A stretch of DNA of 64,000 bases. It comes from JBKEAJ01 sp047972135. Its GTDB lineage: Bacteria > Bacteroidota > Bacteroidia > Bacteroidales > Prolixibacteraceae. Both the position numbers and the translations under genes were made by a program. Numbering within the stretch: position 1 is the stretch's first letter; every line of letters starts with the position of its first letter. The stretch spans positions 1-64,000 of the forward strand of contig JBKEAJ010000118.1 of the NCBI GenBank assembly GCA_047972135.1, read 5' to 3'. This document shows positions 1-8,941 of this stretch, piece after piece. The notes beneath the pieces were generated by a model. That model saw nothing but the letters and a program-made list of their open reading frames with translations, did no database searches and was not told the DNA's origin.

Positions 1-769
1 CGGGATATGCTCCCCATAAAGGAACTACCTCGTAGGGTGGCACAGAACCATTCCCCCAACCCGTAACGGTATATAATGGCACGTCCAAGCCGTATTTTAC
101 TGCTGTTTCTTTTAGCCATTGTATGTGAGGCTCTCCTTTTTTTCCATATCGATATTCATTTTCAAGTTGTATGCCAATTACAGGACCTTCGTCCTTATAA
201 AGCAATCCTTGCAACTGCTGTGCTACTTGCTTATACCACTCTTCGGCATAGTGCTGATAAACAGGGTCATTAGAACGGTTCTTGATACAAGTCTTTGTCA
301 AAGCCCAGTCAGGAGTCCCTCCATTCCTTACTTCCGCATGACACCAAGGTCCAATGCGCGGATAAGCATACATGCCATGCTTAGCACAGAGCTTGACAAA
401 GGAACGCAAATCCTTATTGCCCGTCCATTCAAACTGACCTTCTATCTCTTCGTGATGTATCCACAACACGTAGGCGGCAATGACAGTAATCCCATTGGCT
501 TTCATTTTTAAAATTACATCTTCCCACTGCTCCTTAGGAATGCGAGTGTAGTGCATCTCGCCCATTACCGGTATGACCGTCTTGCCTGCAATCGTTAGAT
601 ACCTGTTGTTGACGAGAATTTCTTTCCCTTTTATGCCGGGATTGCCCATTTTTAGCTGTCCTCCTATTATGCCCGTTTGAACTGAAGATGCATCGATGGT
701 GTACTTGCTTTGACCATTGCTAGACAAAAACGCAATTAGAAGTATCAGACTTAGTAAAGTGTTTTTCAT
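1..769 (-). CDS. Beta-galactosidase, glycoside hydrolase family 35 (N-terminal part; cut by the window edge)
   Basis: This reading frame starts at the ATG complementary to 767-769 and runs open to the window edge, giving 256 residues. A signal peptide covers about residues 1-20. The GH35 catalytic-barrel sequence follows: VMGEMHYTRIPKEQW at about 68-82 and IGPWCHAEVRNGG at about 139-151. QLENEY at 201-206 contains the Asn-Glu pair in which Glu205 is the expected acid/base. The nucleophile Glu lies beyond the edge. The family removes terminal beta-galactose from oligosaccharides, and the signal peptide places this one in the periplasm or outer membrane. With the nearby SusC/SusD pair this suggests a polysaccharide utilisation locus. 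The start codon abuts a repeated element, described separately. Confidence 0.9.
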   Translation of the reverse strand, partial: MKNTLLSLILLIAFLSSNGQSKYTIDASSVQTGIIGGQLKMGNPGIKGKEILVNNRYLTIAGKTVIPVMGEMHYTRIPKEQWEDVILKMKANGITVIAAYVLWIHHEEIEGQFEWTGNKDLRSFVKLCAKHGMYAYPRIGPWCHAEVRNGGTPDWALTKTCIKNRSNDPVYQHYAEEWYKQVAQQLQGLLYKDEGPVIGIQLENEYRYGKKGEPHIQWLKETAVKYGLDVPLYTVTGWGNGSVPPYEVVPLWGAYP

Positions 770-831
770 GTGTTTGTTTTTTGCAATAAGCTGTAAGCTA
801 TATGCTTTATGCTTTTGCTGTTTCTAATCAT
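766..831 (-). other. Possible 21-codon upstream reading frame ending in an ATGA overlap with the GH35 start
   Basis: Reading leftward from the ATG complementary to 829-831, a 21-codon frame (beginning MIRNSKSIKHIAYSLL) ends in a TGA that shares ATGA with the GH35 start codon. The same peptide start occurs upstream of leuB and of the SPOR lipoprotein, where it stays in frame with the gene. The overlap would allow translational coupling. Whether it is translated is unknown. The frame is part of a repeat and may simply be passive. Confidence 0.3.
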
Positions 832-832
832 A
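781..832 (-). repeat. Shortened copy of the 124-bp start-site element
   Basis: This holds the right half of the element seen in full at 38929-39052 and 53985-54108: the words AAACAGCAAAAGCATAAAG and AGCTTACAGCTTATTGCAAAA, read toward the gene. As in the full copies, the next thing downstream is an ATG preceded by AAACA. The left half is replaced by a palindromic repeat (837-877). Confidence 0.8.
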
Positions 833-836
833 CTCC

Positions 837-877
837 GTCATTGCGAGCGTTAGCGTCGCCAGCTCCTCGTAATGACG
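837..877. repeat. Palindromic repeat module A, internally deleted copy
   Basis: The outer arms GTCATTGCGAG and CTCGTAATGAC are kept, but the inner hairpin (AGCAATCT...AGATTGCC) found in full copies is missing. Compared with the copy at 20124-20199, the deletion runs between two CGT triplets, as expected for slippage across a hairpin. The rest of 878-1138 holds no gene. It includes the words TTATGCCTTTCAGGCAT (within 1046-1073), also found at 19857-19883. Confidence 0.8.
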
Positions 878-1085
878 CTCGTGTATTTGGTATTTTATTC
901 ATCATTAATAATTTACAATTCACCATTAAAAAGGCTCGTCTCATATTATCAAATGATTAGCTTGGAACAAAGTTAGGGTTAAGAGAGGGGCATTAAAATG
1001 TAAGAACTCACGAAAAGCATGTAAAATATCACGATTGAATGAATTGCTATTAGATTTATGCCTTTCAGGCATTATAGAGCCAAAG

Positions 1086-1117
1086 AAGTCGAAGTCCAAA
1101 CAGTCTTCGACTTTTTT
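1086..1117 (-). terminator. Hairpin downstream of the response-regulator gene
   Basis: AAGTCGAAG (1086-1094) pairs with CTTCGACTT (1105-1113) around a 10-base loop. It lies 22 bases beyond the stop of the two-component operon. The clearer T-run (1112-1117) is on the plus strand, so the hairpin may work weakly or in both directions. Confidence 0.4.
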
Positions 1118-1138
1118 AAGCATCTGCAAAACAGTAGC

Positions 1139-1849
1139 TTACTCTTTGTCTTCTATCGTTTTGTAGCCGATACCTTTTACGGTAACGATGATGTCGCTAC
1201 CTACTTTTTCTCTCAGCTTTCTGATATGCACATCAATGGTTCTGTCGCCAACAACTACCGACTCACCCCAAATCGAAGAGTATATTTCTTCGCGGGTCAT
1301 AACTTTGCCAGGCTTGCTTGCCAACAACGACAACAATTCAAATTCTTTCTTGGGAAGATTAAGCTCCTCACCGTCTTTGTAGACCACATATCTCTCGCGG
1401 TCGATAACGAGATTGCTCAATTCAATTTTTGGTGAAAGGTTAAGCGAGTTGTCGCCTCCAGCACCACGTCTTCTGCTTCTTTTTAGAAGTGCGGCTATTC
1501 TGCTCACAAATACTTTGGGCTTGATGGGCTTGGAGATATAATCGTCGGCTCCTGCCTCAAAACCTGCAACTTGCGAATAGTCTTCGCTGCGGGCTGTCAG
1601 GAATGTGATGATTACATCCTTTAACTCAGGAATTCTGCGTATTTCTTCGCAGGCCTCAACGCCGTCCATTTCTGGCATCATTATGTCGAGGATTATTAAA
1701 TCGGGGTTATGTTCTTTTGCCATCTCGATAGCTTCCCTGCCATTGTTGCAAGTGTAAACTACATAACCTTCTTTTCTCAAATTATAACTGATAAATTCGA
1801 GAATGTCTTGTTCGTCATCGCAGACGATTATTACGGGTTGTTCTGCCAT
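1139..1849 (-). CDS. Response regulator, OmpR/PhoB family
   Basis: A 236-residue two-domain regulator. The receiver domain covers about residues 5-120, with the acidic pair Asp11/Asp12, the phosphoacceptor Asp55 in LIILDIMMPEMDG, and the conserved Lys in DDYISKPIKPK. A winged-helix DNA-binding domain covers about 135-233 (GDRTIDVHIRKLREKVG). The ATG at 1849 is preferred over a longer frame because the protein then begins four residues before the receiver fold and only 4 bp after the kinase stop. It is co-transcribed with, and presumably phosphorylated by, the kinase upstream. The family architecture matches PhoB. The target genes are not evident, although the SusC/SusD and GH35 genes are close. 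Confidence 0.93.
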   Translation of the reverse strand: MAEQPVIIVCDDEQDILEFISYNLRKEGYVVYTCNNGREAIEMAKEHNPDLIILDIMMPEMDGVEACEEIRRIPELKDVIITFLTARSEDYSQVAGFEAGADDYISKPIKPKVFVSRIAALLKRSRRRGAGGDNSLNLSPKIELSNLVIDRERYVVYKDGEELNLPKKEFELLSLLASKPGKVMTREEIYSSIWGESVVVGDRTIDVHIRKLREKVGSDIIVTVKGIGYKTIEDKE

Positions 1850-1853
1850 AGGT

Positions 1854-2864
1854 CTAATTTTTATACTTATCCAGGGTAAAGGTAAACTTTGTGCCAATAC
1901 CCACTTTACTACTAACTACTATTTTCTGTTTATGTGCTTCGATTATATGTTTTACTATCGAAAGTCCTAGTCCTGTGCCACCTTGATCGCGTGAGCGGTG
2001 CTTTTCAACTCTATAAAAACGCTCAAAAACTCTGCCAACATGCTCGTCGGGAATGCCAATCCCATTGTCCCTCACCTCGATAGACACTAATTCCTCGTCA
2101 GATTCATCAATGCTAACCGATACATATCCGTTGTTCTTTCCGTATTTGACAGCATTCGACACGAGGTTGGTCAGAATGTCGGTAACACGCAATTCGTCGG
2201 CATAAACCCATACGGACTGCTCCGATTTGTTCTTTACTTGCAATTCGATATTTTTTTGGTCGGCAAGATATTGAAACTGCTCGTAAATCTCATTAATCAG
2301 ATTGATGATATCAAATTTCGCTTTCTGAAGTTTCATCCCTCCAGACTCGAATTTGCTTATGGCTTCCAAATCGTTCACTACACTTATCATCCTATCTACG
2401 CTCTTCTCTGCACGAGAGAGGTATAACTTGTTGACCTCAGGGTCGTTAATCGCTCCTTCCAAGAGGGTGAGTATATATCCCTGAATGTTGAAAATCGGAG
2501 TCTTCAATTCATGCGAAACATTGCCAAGATACTCCCGCCTATATTTCTCCAAGCCTTTAAGCCGCTCTATTTCTTCACTTTGAGCATTGCCATAATTCTC
2601 CGAAAAAACGGAGTTTGTACGACTCTTACCTCTGTTTTTGCGCTCGCGGCTTTTGATGGCTTCGACAACATCAAAAACTAAGGAGCGAATCACATGTTTG
2701 AAAAGCAAAAAGGACACTACAAACGAAGATGCAACTATTATCAAGGCTGTCAGTATGGGAAGTTCTCTTTCCAAAAAATAAAAGATGATACAAGCCACGA
2801 CAACAATCATACTCGTTATTGTCGACAGTATGTAAATACTTTTATTGTATGTGTTACTCTCCAT
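1854..2864 (-). CDS. Sensor histidine kinase, PhoR-like
   Basis: A 336-residue membrane kinase. Two hydrophobic segments (about 10-30 and 37-56) are separated by only a few residues, so there is almost no extracytoplasmic sensor domain. The phosphoacceptor is His118 in NVSHELKTPI. The ATPase domain has the N box (DILTNLVSNAVKYG), a G1 box (VRDNGIGIP) and a G2 box (GGTGLGLSIVKHI). It autophosphorylates and passes phosphate to the regulator encoded 4 bp downstream. The tiny periplasmic loop suggests that it senses through the membrane or a partner protein, as proposed for phosphate-type PhoR proteins. That last point is inference. Confidence 0.92.
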   Translation of the reverse strand: MESNTYNKSIYILSTITSMIVVVACIIFYFLERELPILTALIIVASSFVVSFLLFKHVIRSLVFDVVEAIKSRERKNRGKSRTNSVFSENYGNAQSEEIERLKGLEKYRREYLGNVSHELKTPIFNIQGYILTLLEGAINDPEVNKLYLSRAEKSVDRMISVVNDLEAISKFESGGMKLQKAKFDIINLINEIYEQFQYLADQKNIELQVKNKSEQSVWVYADELRVTDILTNLVSNAVKYGKNNGYVSVSIDESDEELVSIEVRDNGIGIPDEHVGRVFERFYRVEKHRSRDQGGTGLGLSIVKHIIEAHKQKIVVSSKVGIGTKFTFTLDKYKN

Positions 2865-3202
2865 ACTTTTTATTCATAATAGCGTGCTAAGTTAGGTATT
2901 TTTTATCAATTAATTACGATAACGCTAACTTTTTGTGCCGAAAGTTACAGGATTCCCAAGAATAATACCTTGCTTTTTGTCGTTCTACGAAGTATAAGTG
3001 ATTTTAGCTTATCCATGTTGCTCTAACACACATTGCAGGCTAATGGCTGTATTTAGCTAAGAGCTAGCTTCTTGTTTTTTTTGAATTCCGTTTTGTGCAC
3101 TACGGATTTTCGTCTTACTAAAGGAGCTGACTTATAGTCTAATACCTTATCCCTTCCGCTTACACGCACATACGCACATATATAATCATAGCCCTTCTTA
3201 CT
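2865..3202. other. Intergenic stretch without recognised features
   Basis: This is the left part of the 1.3-kb gap between the kinase and the SusC gene. I see no reading frame with family character and no clear terminator or Bacteroidetes-type promoter here. The repeat cluster begins at 3203. Confidence 0.5.
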
Positions 3203-3278
3203 TATCATTGAGAGGAGCCCGCGACGAAGCAATTTCTACCTACAAAGAGCAGATTGCCACGCTACGCTCGCAATGACG
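3203..3278. repeat. Palindromic repeat module A (degenerate copy)
   Basis: ATCATTGAGAGGAGCCCGCG...AGATTGCCACGCTACG...CTCGCAATGACG. The outer and inner inverted repeats match the copy at 3648-3722, with a few changes in the left arm. Confidence 0.85.
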
Positions 3279-3298
3279 GACGACTATATAGAAAAATA

Positions 3299-3481
3299 AC
3301 CACCCCGCCTGCGGCACCCCTCCTTGAAGAAGGAGGGGATTTAAAAACTCTCCTCCTGCGAAGGAGGAGTACCCGAAGGGGGAGGAGGTGGCTGTTTATT
3401 TGATACTACGATACGACAATGCTGTGATGTTACGATGGAATACGAAATGTTTTTAGGGACGTAGTCCCGATATCTTCGTAG
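3299..3481 (+). repeat. Modules B plus C; partner of an inverted copy at 13143-13316
   Basis: Module B (3299-3397) is a GC-rich quasi-palindrome from CCACCCCGCCTGCGG to GGAGGAGGTGGCTGTTT. A 58-bp spacer containing TACGAAATGTTTTTAGG follows. Module C (3455-3481) is the hairpin GGGAC-GTA-GTCCC followed by the fixed tail GATATCTTCGTAG. The whole unit recurs in reverse orientation at 13143-13316, spacer included. Confidence 0.9.
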
Positions 3482-3540
3482 CAAGTAGATATAAAAAAAA
3501 TAATAAGGGCGATAGCCCTGATATAGATACAGCTTGAATC

Positions 3541-3588
3541 GTTGAACTGTTTAATCGTTGAACTGTTTAATCGTTGAATTGTTTAGGG
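3541..3588. repeat. Three tandem 16-bp units
   Basis: GTTGAACTGTTTAATC occurs twice perfectly (3541-3556, 3557-3572) and once with changes (3573-3588). Scattered relatives of this word lie at 13384-13480, 16755-16800 and 20280-20335. Confidence 0.85.
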
Positions 3589-3647
3589 TTAAAAAAATGC
3601 TATATGCTGTACGCTTTAGGCTATAAGCGAACAACCAATACACGAAC

Positions 3648-4036
3648 GTCATTGCGAGGAGCTGGCGACGAAGCAATCTCCTACAACAAAGAGCAGATTG
3701 CCACGCTACGCTCGCAATGACGACAAAATGTAGATACCACGATATTACAAAGCTGCGATGTGGGCTGTTACAGGCTGAAAGCCTGAATTAGTTCAGCCCA
3801 TGGCAACGCCATGGGGGAAGACAAACCACCCCGCCTTGGCACGCCTCTTCGCAAAGGAGAGGATTTAAAAAATCTCCTCCTGCGAAGGAGGAGTACTCGA
3901 AGGGGGAGGAGGTGGCTGTTTGGATTTAGGGCTGTCAAATAGTCCGTAGGACTTAGAGCTTAATAAAAAAGATATAGGCGAAAAATATAGATTGCATACA
4001 CAGTTTTTAAGAGCAGCTCTTTGGCTGAATAGTTAC
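3648..4036 (+). repeat. Composite repeat, copy 1 (modules A, E, B and the GGCTGAATAGTTAC end)
   Basis: In order: palindrome A (3648-3722), a linker reading ACGATATTACAAAGCTGCGATGTGG, a small AGGCTGAAAGCCT hairpin, palindrome E (CCCATGGCAACGCCATGGG, 3797-3816), module B (3825-3921), and a right end with TTTTTAAGAGCAGCTCTTTGGCTG. The same order occurs at 59088-59459, and in reverse at 52707-53206. It ends about 170 bp before the SusC start, so it lies in or just upstream of that promoter region. No clear TAnnTTTG box was found for SusC. Confidence 0.9.
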
Positions 4037-4203
4037 AACCACAACCACCCTCTGACGAGTAAAAAAAACAAAAGAATTATTTTGTATAGATTTTAATTCC
4101 TATCTTGCGAAAATATTCGATTTTTAAGACTCTGTATTTATCCTAGATAACATAGAACTGAATTACTTTAACAAAACACATAAACATTTTAAATAGAAAA
4201 CGT

Positions 4204-7176
4204 ATGCAGAAATTTTCTTTGATTTTTAGCCTTTGCATAGTACTACTAACGAGCAGTATTTATGCACAACACACAGTAAGTGGGAAGGTTGTAGACACCG
4301 ATGGTCTGGGAGTTCCCGGCGCAACAGTTAAACAGAAAGGTACCAGTAATGGTACTATTACAAATGTGGATGGGGAATATTCACTCAGTGTACCGAACAA
4401 TGCTACACTGACATTTTCCTTTATGGGCATGAAAACACAAGAGGTAGCAGTCGGTAGTCAGACTACTATCAACATCACGATGAAAGAGGATGCCATTGGC
4501 ATGGATGAAGTCGTGGTCGTTGGCTACACCACCCAACGCAAGGAGAGTTTGACGGGTTCAATGCAGACCGTCAGCAACGAAAAGCTCCAAGATGTCACAA
4601 CTCCCTCGGTCGAAAACATGCTCAGCAGCAAGGCACCCGGAGTATATGTATCCCCCGGCAGCGGACAGCCGGGAGCTGTTGGTTCTATTGTCATCAGAGG
4701 TAAATCGACAGTAAACGGCAGCAATGACCCCTTGTGGGTGATTGACGGAGTAATTGTTGGCTCAAACTCTGGAGATTTGAATCCTGCCGACATTGAGTCT
4801 ATATCTATTTTGAAGGATGCCGCCTCTACGGCAATCTATGGTTCTCAGGGAGCAAATGGAGTTATTGTGGTAACAACCAATAAATCGAAAGGTGATAAAA
4901 TGACAATCAGAGCATCGGCAAAGATGGCATTAACTCGTCTCAACTCCGGAAACCTTGAAGTAATGGATGGTGCGGAGCTATACGACTACTTTCAATCATT
5001 CTCCAATGCTAGTGAAATATCTTTCCCACGTTGGAATTCTGATCTTCGCAACAGCAATTTCAGTTGGTGGGACTTAGCTAGCCAAACGGGCTTGGCACAA
5101 GATTATAACATCTCTATTTCCGGAGGTGGCGAGAAATCAAGGTCTTATTTGTCAATAGGTTATTATGATGAAACAGGAGCTATCAAAGGCTACGACTACA
5201 CTCGCTACAGTTTTCGCTATAAGACAGACTTTAAAGTTAGTCCTTGGCTTGATGTAAAACCCTCGCTATCAGGCTCACGAAGAGACATTTATAATCAGCA
5301 ACACTCCGTAAGTGCGATGTACTCTAATCTCCCGTGGGACAGTCCTTATGATGCTGACGGCAACATAGTGGGTCACCGCTCCGACACATGGGTGAACAGT
5401 ACTAGTACAAACTATTTGTATGATTTACAATGGAACTATCAAGCATCAACTCGCTACGAATTTATGGGAAATCTGGACTTCGATGTAAAAATTACTGATT
5501 GGCTCACTTTTGCCTCCGTAAATAATTACAGATGGGTAGGCAAATCTAGCAACGAATACTACGATCCCCGATCTTCCGACGCAGAGGGAGTGAAAGGACG
5601 ACTTGTAGAGTCGCAAAGAAATATGGAGCGTCGTTATACCAATCAGTTATTACGAATAAACAAAACATGGGGAGTTCATAATCTAAGTGGTTTGTTAGCC
5701 TACGAGTTCAACGATTACAAGAGCAAATGGACTTCGTCTAAAGGTACAGGTTTTGTACCTGGTTTCGAGGTTATGGACATAACAGCAGTGCCAGAGGACG
5801 TATCTGGCAATATCAGAGAATGGGCAGTACAATCCTACTTTCTGAACGCCCATTATAGTTACGATGGTCGATATTATGCACAGTTTTCTCTAAGACGCGA
5901 CGGAGCTTCGAATTTTGGAGAAAACGCCAAATATGGCAACTTTTTCTCAATAAGTGGAGGCTGGACAATCAGTAGGGAGAATTGGTTCAAGAGCAACTGG
6001 GTAGACTTATTAAAACTAAGAGCATCCTATGGTTCTGTGGGCAACCGCCCCAACGAGCTATATCCACAATATGATTTATACTCAATATCAAACAGTTACG
6101 ACGAAAACTCAGGTGCTCTTATCAATCAAATTGGCAATAAAGATTTGACTTGGGAAAAAACCTTTACCACGGGGATTGGTCTTGACGCAGCCTTTCTTGA
6201 ACGTATTCGACTCACTTTAGATTTATACGATAAAAACACTAGCAATCTACTATATGCAGTTCCTATTGCAGGTATAGTAGGAGTAACCAAGATTTGGCAG
6301 AATGTTGGAGAATTAAATAATAAAGGTTTAGAACTTACTGTTGGTGTCGATATTATCAAGAATAAAGACTGGTTGTGGAGCATTGATGCCAATATAGGAT
6401 TAAACCGTAACGAGGTAAAGAAACTTTACGGAGACCGCAGCGAAATGATTGTCAATGATGGTTCAGGGATTTCAGGCAGTGCTAACAAGTTGTTGAAGCC
6501 TGGACTTGACAGCGACACATGGTATCTTCGTGAATGGGCAGGAGTAGACCCCGACAACGGCGATCCACTATGGTATAAGACAGAGGCTGATGGAAGCCGT
6601 GTTACCACTAACAAATATGCAGAAGCAGATGAGGTCACTGTCGGTGCTTATACTCCTGATTTCTTTGGAGGATTTGCTACAAACCTTTCTTATAAAAAGG
6701 TAGATTTGAGTGCAACATTCGGTTATTCTGTTGGTGGTAAGATATACAACTACTCACGAGCCGAATACGATTCCGACGGAGCCTACACCGACCGCAATCA
6801 GATGAAACTAATGGATGGATGGTCAAGATGGGAAAAGCCGGGCGACAATGCTACTCACCCACTGCCAAGCTACAACAACTCATCGAACTCCAACAAGGTA
6901 TCTTCTCGCTATCTTGAGGATGGGAGTTATCTAAAACTGAGAAATCTCACTATCGGCTATAACATCGCATTACCCGACTACCACATTTCAAATCTGAGGC
7001 TTTTCGTTTCTGGAGAGAATTTGCTTACCTTCACAAACTACTCAGGTGTTGACCCAGAGATACCTCCTAAAACCACGACAACAAATGGGGTTACTAGTGG
7101 TTCTATAACAGGAGTTGCAACAGCAATCTACCCATCAACACGCAAATTCATCTTTGGTATAGATCTAACATTCTAA
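4204..7176 (+). CDS. SusC/RagA family TonB-dependent outer-membrane transporter
   Basis: 990 residues, the usual size for the family. A signal peptide ends near residue 21 (SIYAQ). A carboxypeptidase-like regulatory domain follows (about 23-110, VSGKVVDTDGLGVPGATV). The plug domain (about 115-225) starts with the SusC signature around DEVVVVGYTTQRKESLTGS and contains YGSQGANGVIVVTT. The remainder is a 22-strand barrel ending in a terminal aromatic residue (GIDLTF), as required for BAM-dependent assembly. It imports a ligand, usually an oligosaccharide, using TonB energy. The SusD partner is encoded 52 bp downstream. The substrate cannot be read from sequence, although the nearby GH35 enzyme hints at a galactoside. 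Confidence 0.95.
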   Translation: MQKFSLIFSLCIVLLTSSIYAQHTVSGKVVDTDGLGVPGATVKQKGTSNGTITNVDGEYSLSVPNNATLTFSFMGMKTQEVAVGSQTTINITMKEDAIGMDEVVVVGYTTQRKESLTGSMQTVSNEKLQDVTTPSVENMLSSKAPGVYVSPGSGQPGAVGSIVIRGKSTVNGSNDPLWVIDGVIVGSNSGDLNPADIESISILKDAASTAIYGSQGANGVIVVTTNKSKGDKMTIRASAKMALTRLNSGNLEVMDGAELYDYFQSFSNASEISFPRWNSDLRNSNFSWWDLASQTGLAQDYNISISGGGEKSRSYLSIGYYDETGAIKGYDYTRYSFRYKTDFKVSPWLDVKPSLSGSRRDIYNQQHSVSAMYSNLPWDSPYDADGNIVGHRSDTWVNSTSTNYLYDLQWNYQASTRYEFMGNLDFDVKITDWLTFASVNNYRWVGKSSNEYYDPRSSDAEGVKGRLVESQRNMERRYTNQLLRINKTWGVHNLSGLLAYEFNDYKSKWTSSKGTGFVPGFEVMDITAVPEDVSGNIREWAVQSYFLNAHYSYDGRYYAQFSLRRDGASNFGENAKYGNFFSISGGWTISRENWFKSNWVDLLKLRASYGSVGNRPNELYPQYDLYSISNSYDENSGALINQIGNKDLTWEKTFTTGIGLDAAFLERIRLTLDLYDKNTSNLLYAVPIAGIVGVTKIWQNVGELNNKGLELTVGVDIIKNKDWLWSIDANIGLNRNEVKKLYGDRSEMIVNDGSGISGSANKLLKPGLDSDTWYLREWAGVDPDNGDPLWYKTEADGSRVTTNKYAEADEVTVGAYTPDFFGGFATNLSYKKVDLSATFGYSVGGKIYNYSRAEYDSDGAYTDRNQMKLMDGWSRWEKPGDNATHPLPSYNNSSNSNKVSSRYLEDGSYLKLRNLTIGYNIALPDYHISNLRLFVSGENLLTFTNYSGVDPEIPPKTTTTNGVTSGSITGVATAIYPSTRKFIFGIDLTF

Positions 7177-7228
7177 ATAAGATACAGACATGAGAATAAG
7201 TAAAAAGAAAATATTAAAACTTACAGTG

Positions 7229-8941
7229 ATGAAACAGTTTATCATCTTTATAATATCAGTATGCGCGCTGACAGCATGCGACATTGAGCGTCTACCAAAT
7301 GGTTCAATGTCGTCGGAGAGTATCACCTCAGACCCTGAAGGCTCTACGGACGCTCTGTTAAACGGAGCTTATGCACAAATGAAAACTTGGTCTGATGTCA
7401 TGCATCGTTGCGGAGAATATGCCGGCGATAATATGATGATTAGAGGAACGTCAACAAATCCCTTTTATGAATTTATATCATACTCACGCACCACAAACAA
7501 TGGACGTTTGCAAAACTTTTGGGATCAGGGCTACAAAGTTATTGCACAGACCTCTAATATCCTCAGTATGGTCAATGAGGGTATAAGCGAAGAGATGGAC
7601 AGCAAGCTGGGGGAGTGTTATTTTCTGAGAGGATTGATGTACTTTTATATGTGTAGAAATTTCGGTCGTCCTTATTATCAAAATCCGGAGCAGAACTTAG
7701 GTGTTCCTATCGTCAACGGGACACCTGAAGATGTGATAAACATGGAATTACCCGACAGGTCAACAGTAAAACAAACTTACGGGCAGGCAATCAGCGACTT
7801 AGAGAAAGGGGCTAGCCTGATGAACAGTGAAAACGACGCAACACATGCGTCCAAGGAAGCTGCATACGCAATATTATCGCGAGTTTACTTATTTATGAGT
7901 GGTAGTTGGGAAAATCCAAATCAAGAATATGCGCAATTAGCCATAGATTATGCCAACAAAGTAATAGACTCAAAGAAGTACTCCTTATTAGGTAGAGATG
8001 CGTTTATGCTGTACAACACTTTTACTCCCGAACAAAACTCTGAAACGATTTTTGCCATTAAGCGTGTTGCCTCCGAATTTTCCGGTAGCGATCACTATTA
8101 TGGGGTTGGAGGTATGTATGCCGTTATTGGGGGTATGGGCTGGGGCGAGATGTACGCCAGTGCAAAATATCTTGCCTTGCTGAATGAAACCGGACGTAAC
8201 GACTGGCGAGCTGATTCGCGCAATATTGTAGATGCACGTGCCAATTTCATAGAACCTCAATACGAAGACGGCAAAGTTGAAGTATTCCGATTTATCAAGA
8301 ATGTTTATTCTGATGGTCAGCAAGTAAACTACAACTACGTTCAAGCCATCACCTCCCACTCAGGGTCGACAGTGACATGTGTTGATAACGACAAGACATA
8401 TACTCTTACAGCAATAGACGCAGCTCAGGGCACTTACACTATAAACTACGAAGATGGCAACACCTACACGGGAGTACTCGATTACAAAATGAAGCTAAAT
8501 CGGGTTTACCCAATGTTCTATATAATCAAGAGTTCACGCGAAGGCGAAGAGTCGCATCTCCACTCCCCAGTCATGTCAAGGTTAGGAGAAATCTACCTGA
8601 ATCGTGCCGAAGCACAAGCCAAAATGGGCAACTACTCGGCAGCACTGGCAGACCTTAACCTTATCAGGGAACGTTCAATTCCCGGAGCCGGCTACTCCGA
8701 GCTTAATGCCTCAACAGCACCGGGTCGCATTGACAAAGAGCGCCAATTAGAACTTGCTTATCAGGCAGAAAGGAGCTACGACGTATATCGTAATGGAGGC
8801 ACACTTACCCGCCACTATCCGGGACCTCACAATGCTATGGAAGAAGTCCCTGCCACAGACTACCGTGCATGTTATTATATTCCACAGGACGCCATTAACT
8901 CATATCCGGGCACACTAACACAAAACCCCACAAGCAACTAG
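7229..8941 (+). CDS. SusD/RagB family surface glycan-binding lipoprotein
   Basis: 570 residues from the ATG at 7229. That start gives a clean lipoprotein signal peptide with a lipobox ending at Cys17 (ALTACD); a longer frame from 7190 would bury it. Tetratricopeptide-like helices near the N-terminus (CYFLRGLMYFYMCRNFGRPYY) and the C-terminal RagB/SusD segment (IDKERQLELAYQAERSYDVYR) are typical of the family. SusD proteins form the lid over the SusC barrel and bind ligand at the cell surface. It is transcribed with the SusC gene. It closes the operon, and a bidirectional terminator lies about 150 bp downstream. Confidence 0.95.
   Translation: MKQFIIFIISVCALTACDIERLPNGSMSSESITSDPEGSTDALLNGAYAQMKTWSDVMHRCGEYAGDNMMIRGTSTNPFYEFISYSRTTNNGRLQNFWDQGYKVIAQTSNILSMVNEGISEEMDSKLGECYFLRGLMYFYMCRNFGRPYYQNPEQNLGVPIVNGTPEDVINMELPDRSTVKQTYGQAISDLEKGASLMNSENDATHASKEAAYAILSRVYLFMSGSWENPNQEYAQLAIDYANKVIDSKKYSLLGRDAFMLYNTFTPEQNSETIFAIKRVASEFSGSDHYYGVGGMYAVIGGMGWGEMYASAKYLALLNETGRNDWRADSRNIVDARANFIEPQYEDGKVEVFRFIKNVYSDGQQVNYNYVQAITSHSGSTVTCVDNDKTYTLTAIDAAQGTYTINYEDGNTYTGVLDYKMKLNRVYPMFYIIKSSREGEESHLHSPVMSRLGEIYLNRAEAQAKMGNYSAALADLNLIRERSIPGAGYSELNASTAPGRIDKERQLELAYQAERSYDVYRNGGTLTRHYPGPHNAMEEVPATDYRACYYIPQDAINSYPGTLTQNPTSN

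Noticed and set aside
76..511. Two overlapping plus-strand open frames
   Set aside because: They are shadows of the GH35 gene on the minus strand, which has clear catalytic-family motifs.
3299..3397. GGAGG-rich words in module B as ribosome-binding sites
   Set aside because: They are not near start codons and belong to a conserved repeat present in both orientations.
3203..4036. Possible CRISPR array
   Set aside because: Repeats differ in size and type, are nested and occur in both orientations. There are no regular spacers and no cas genes.
4081..4108. SusC promoter from TTTG and TATCTTGC
   Set aside because: The spacer is only 16 bp and the box lacks one T of the consensus. The match is too weak to list as a feature.
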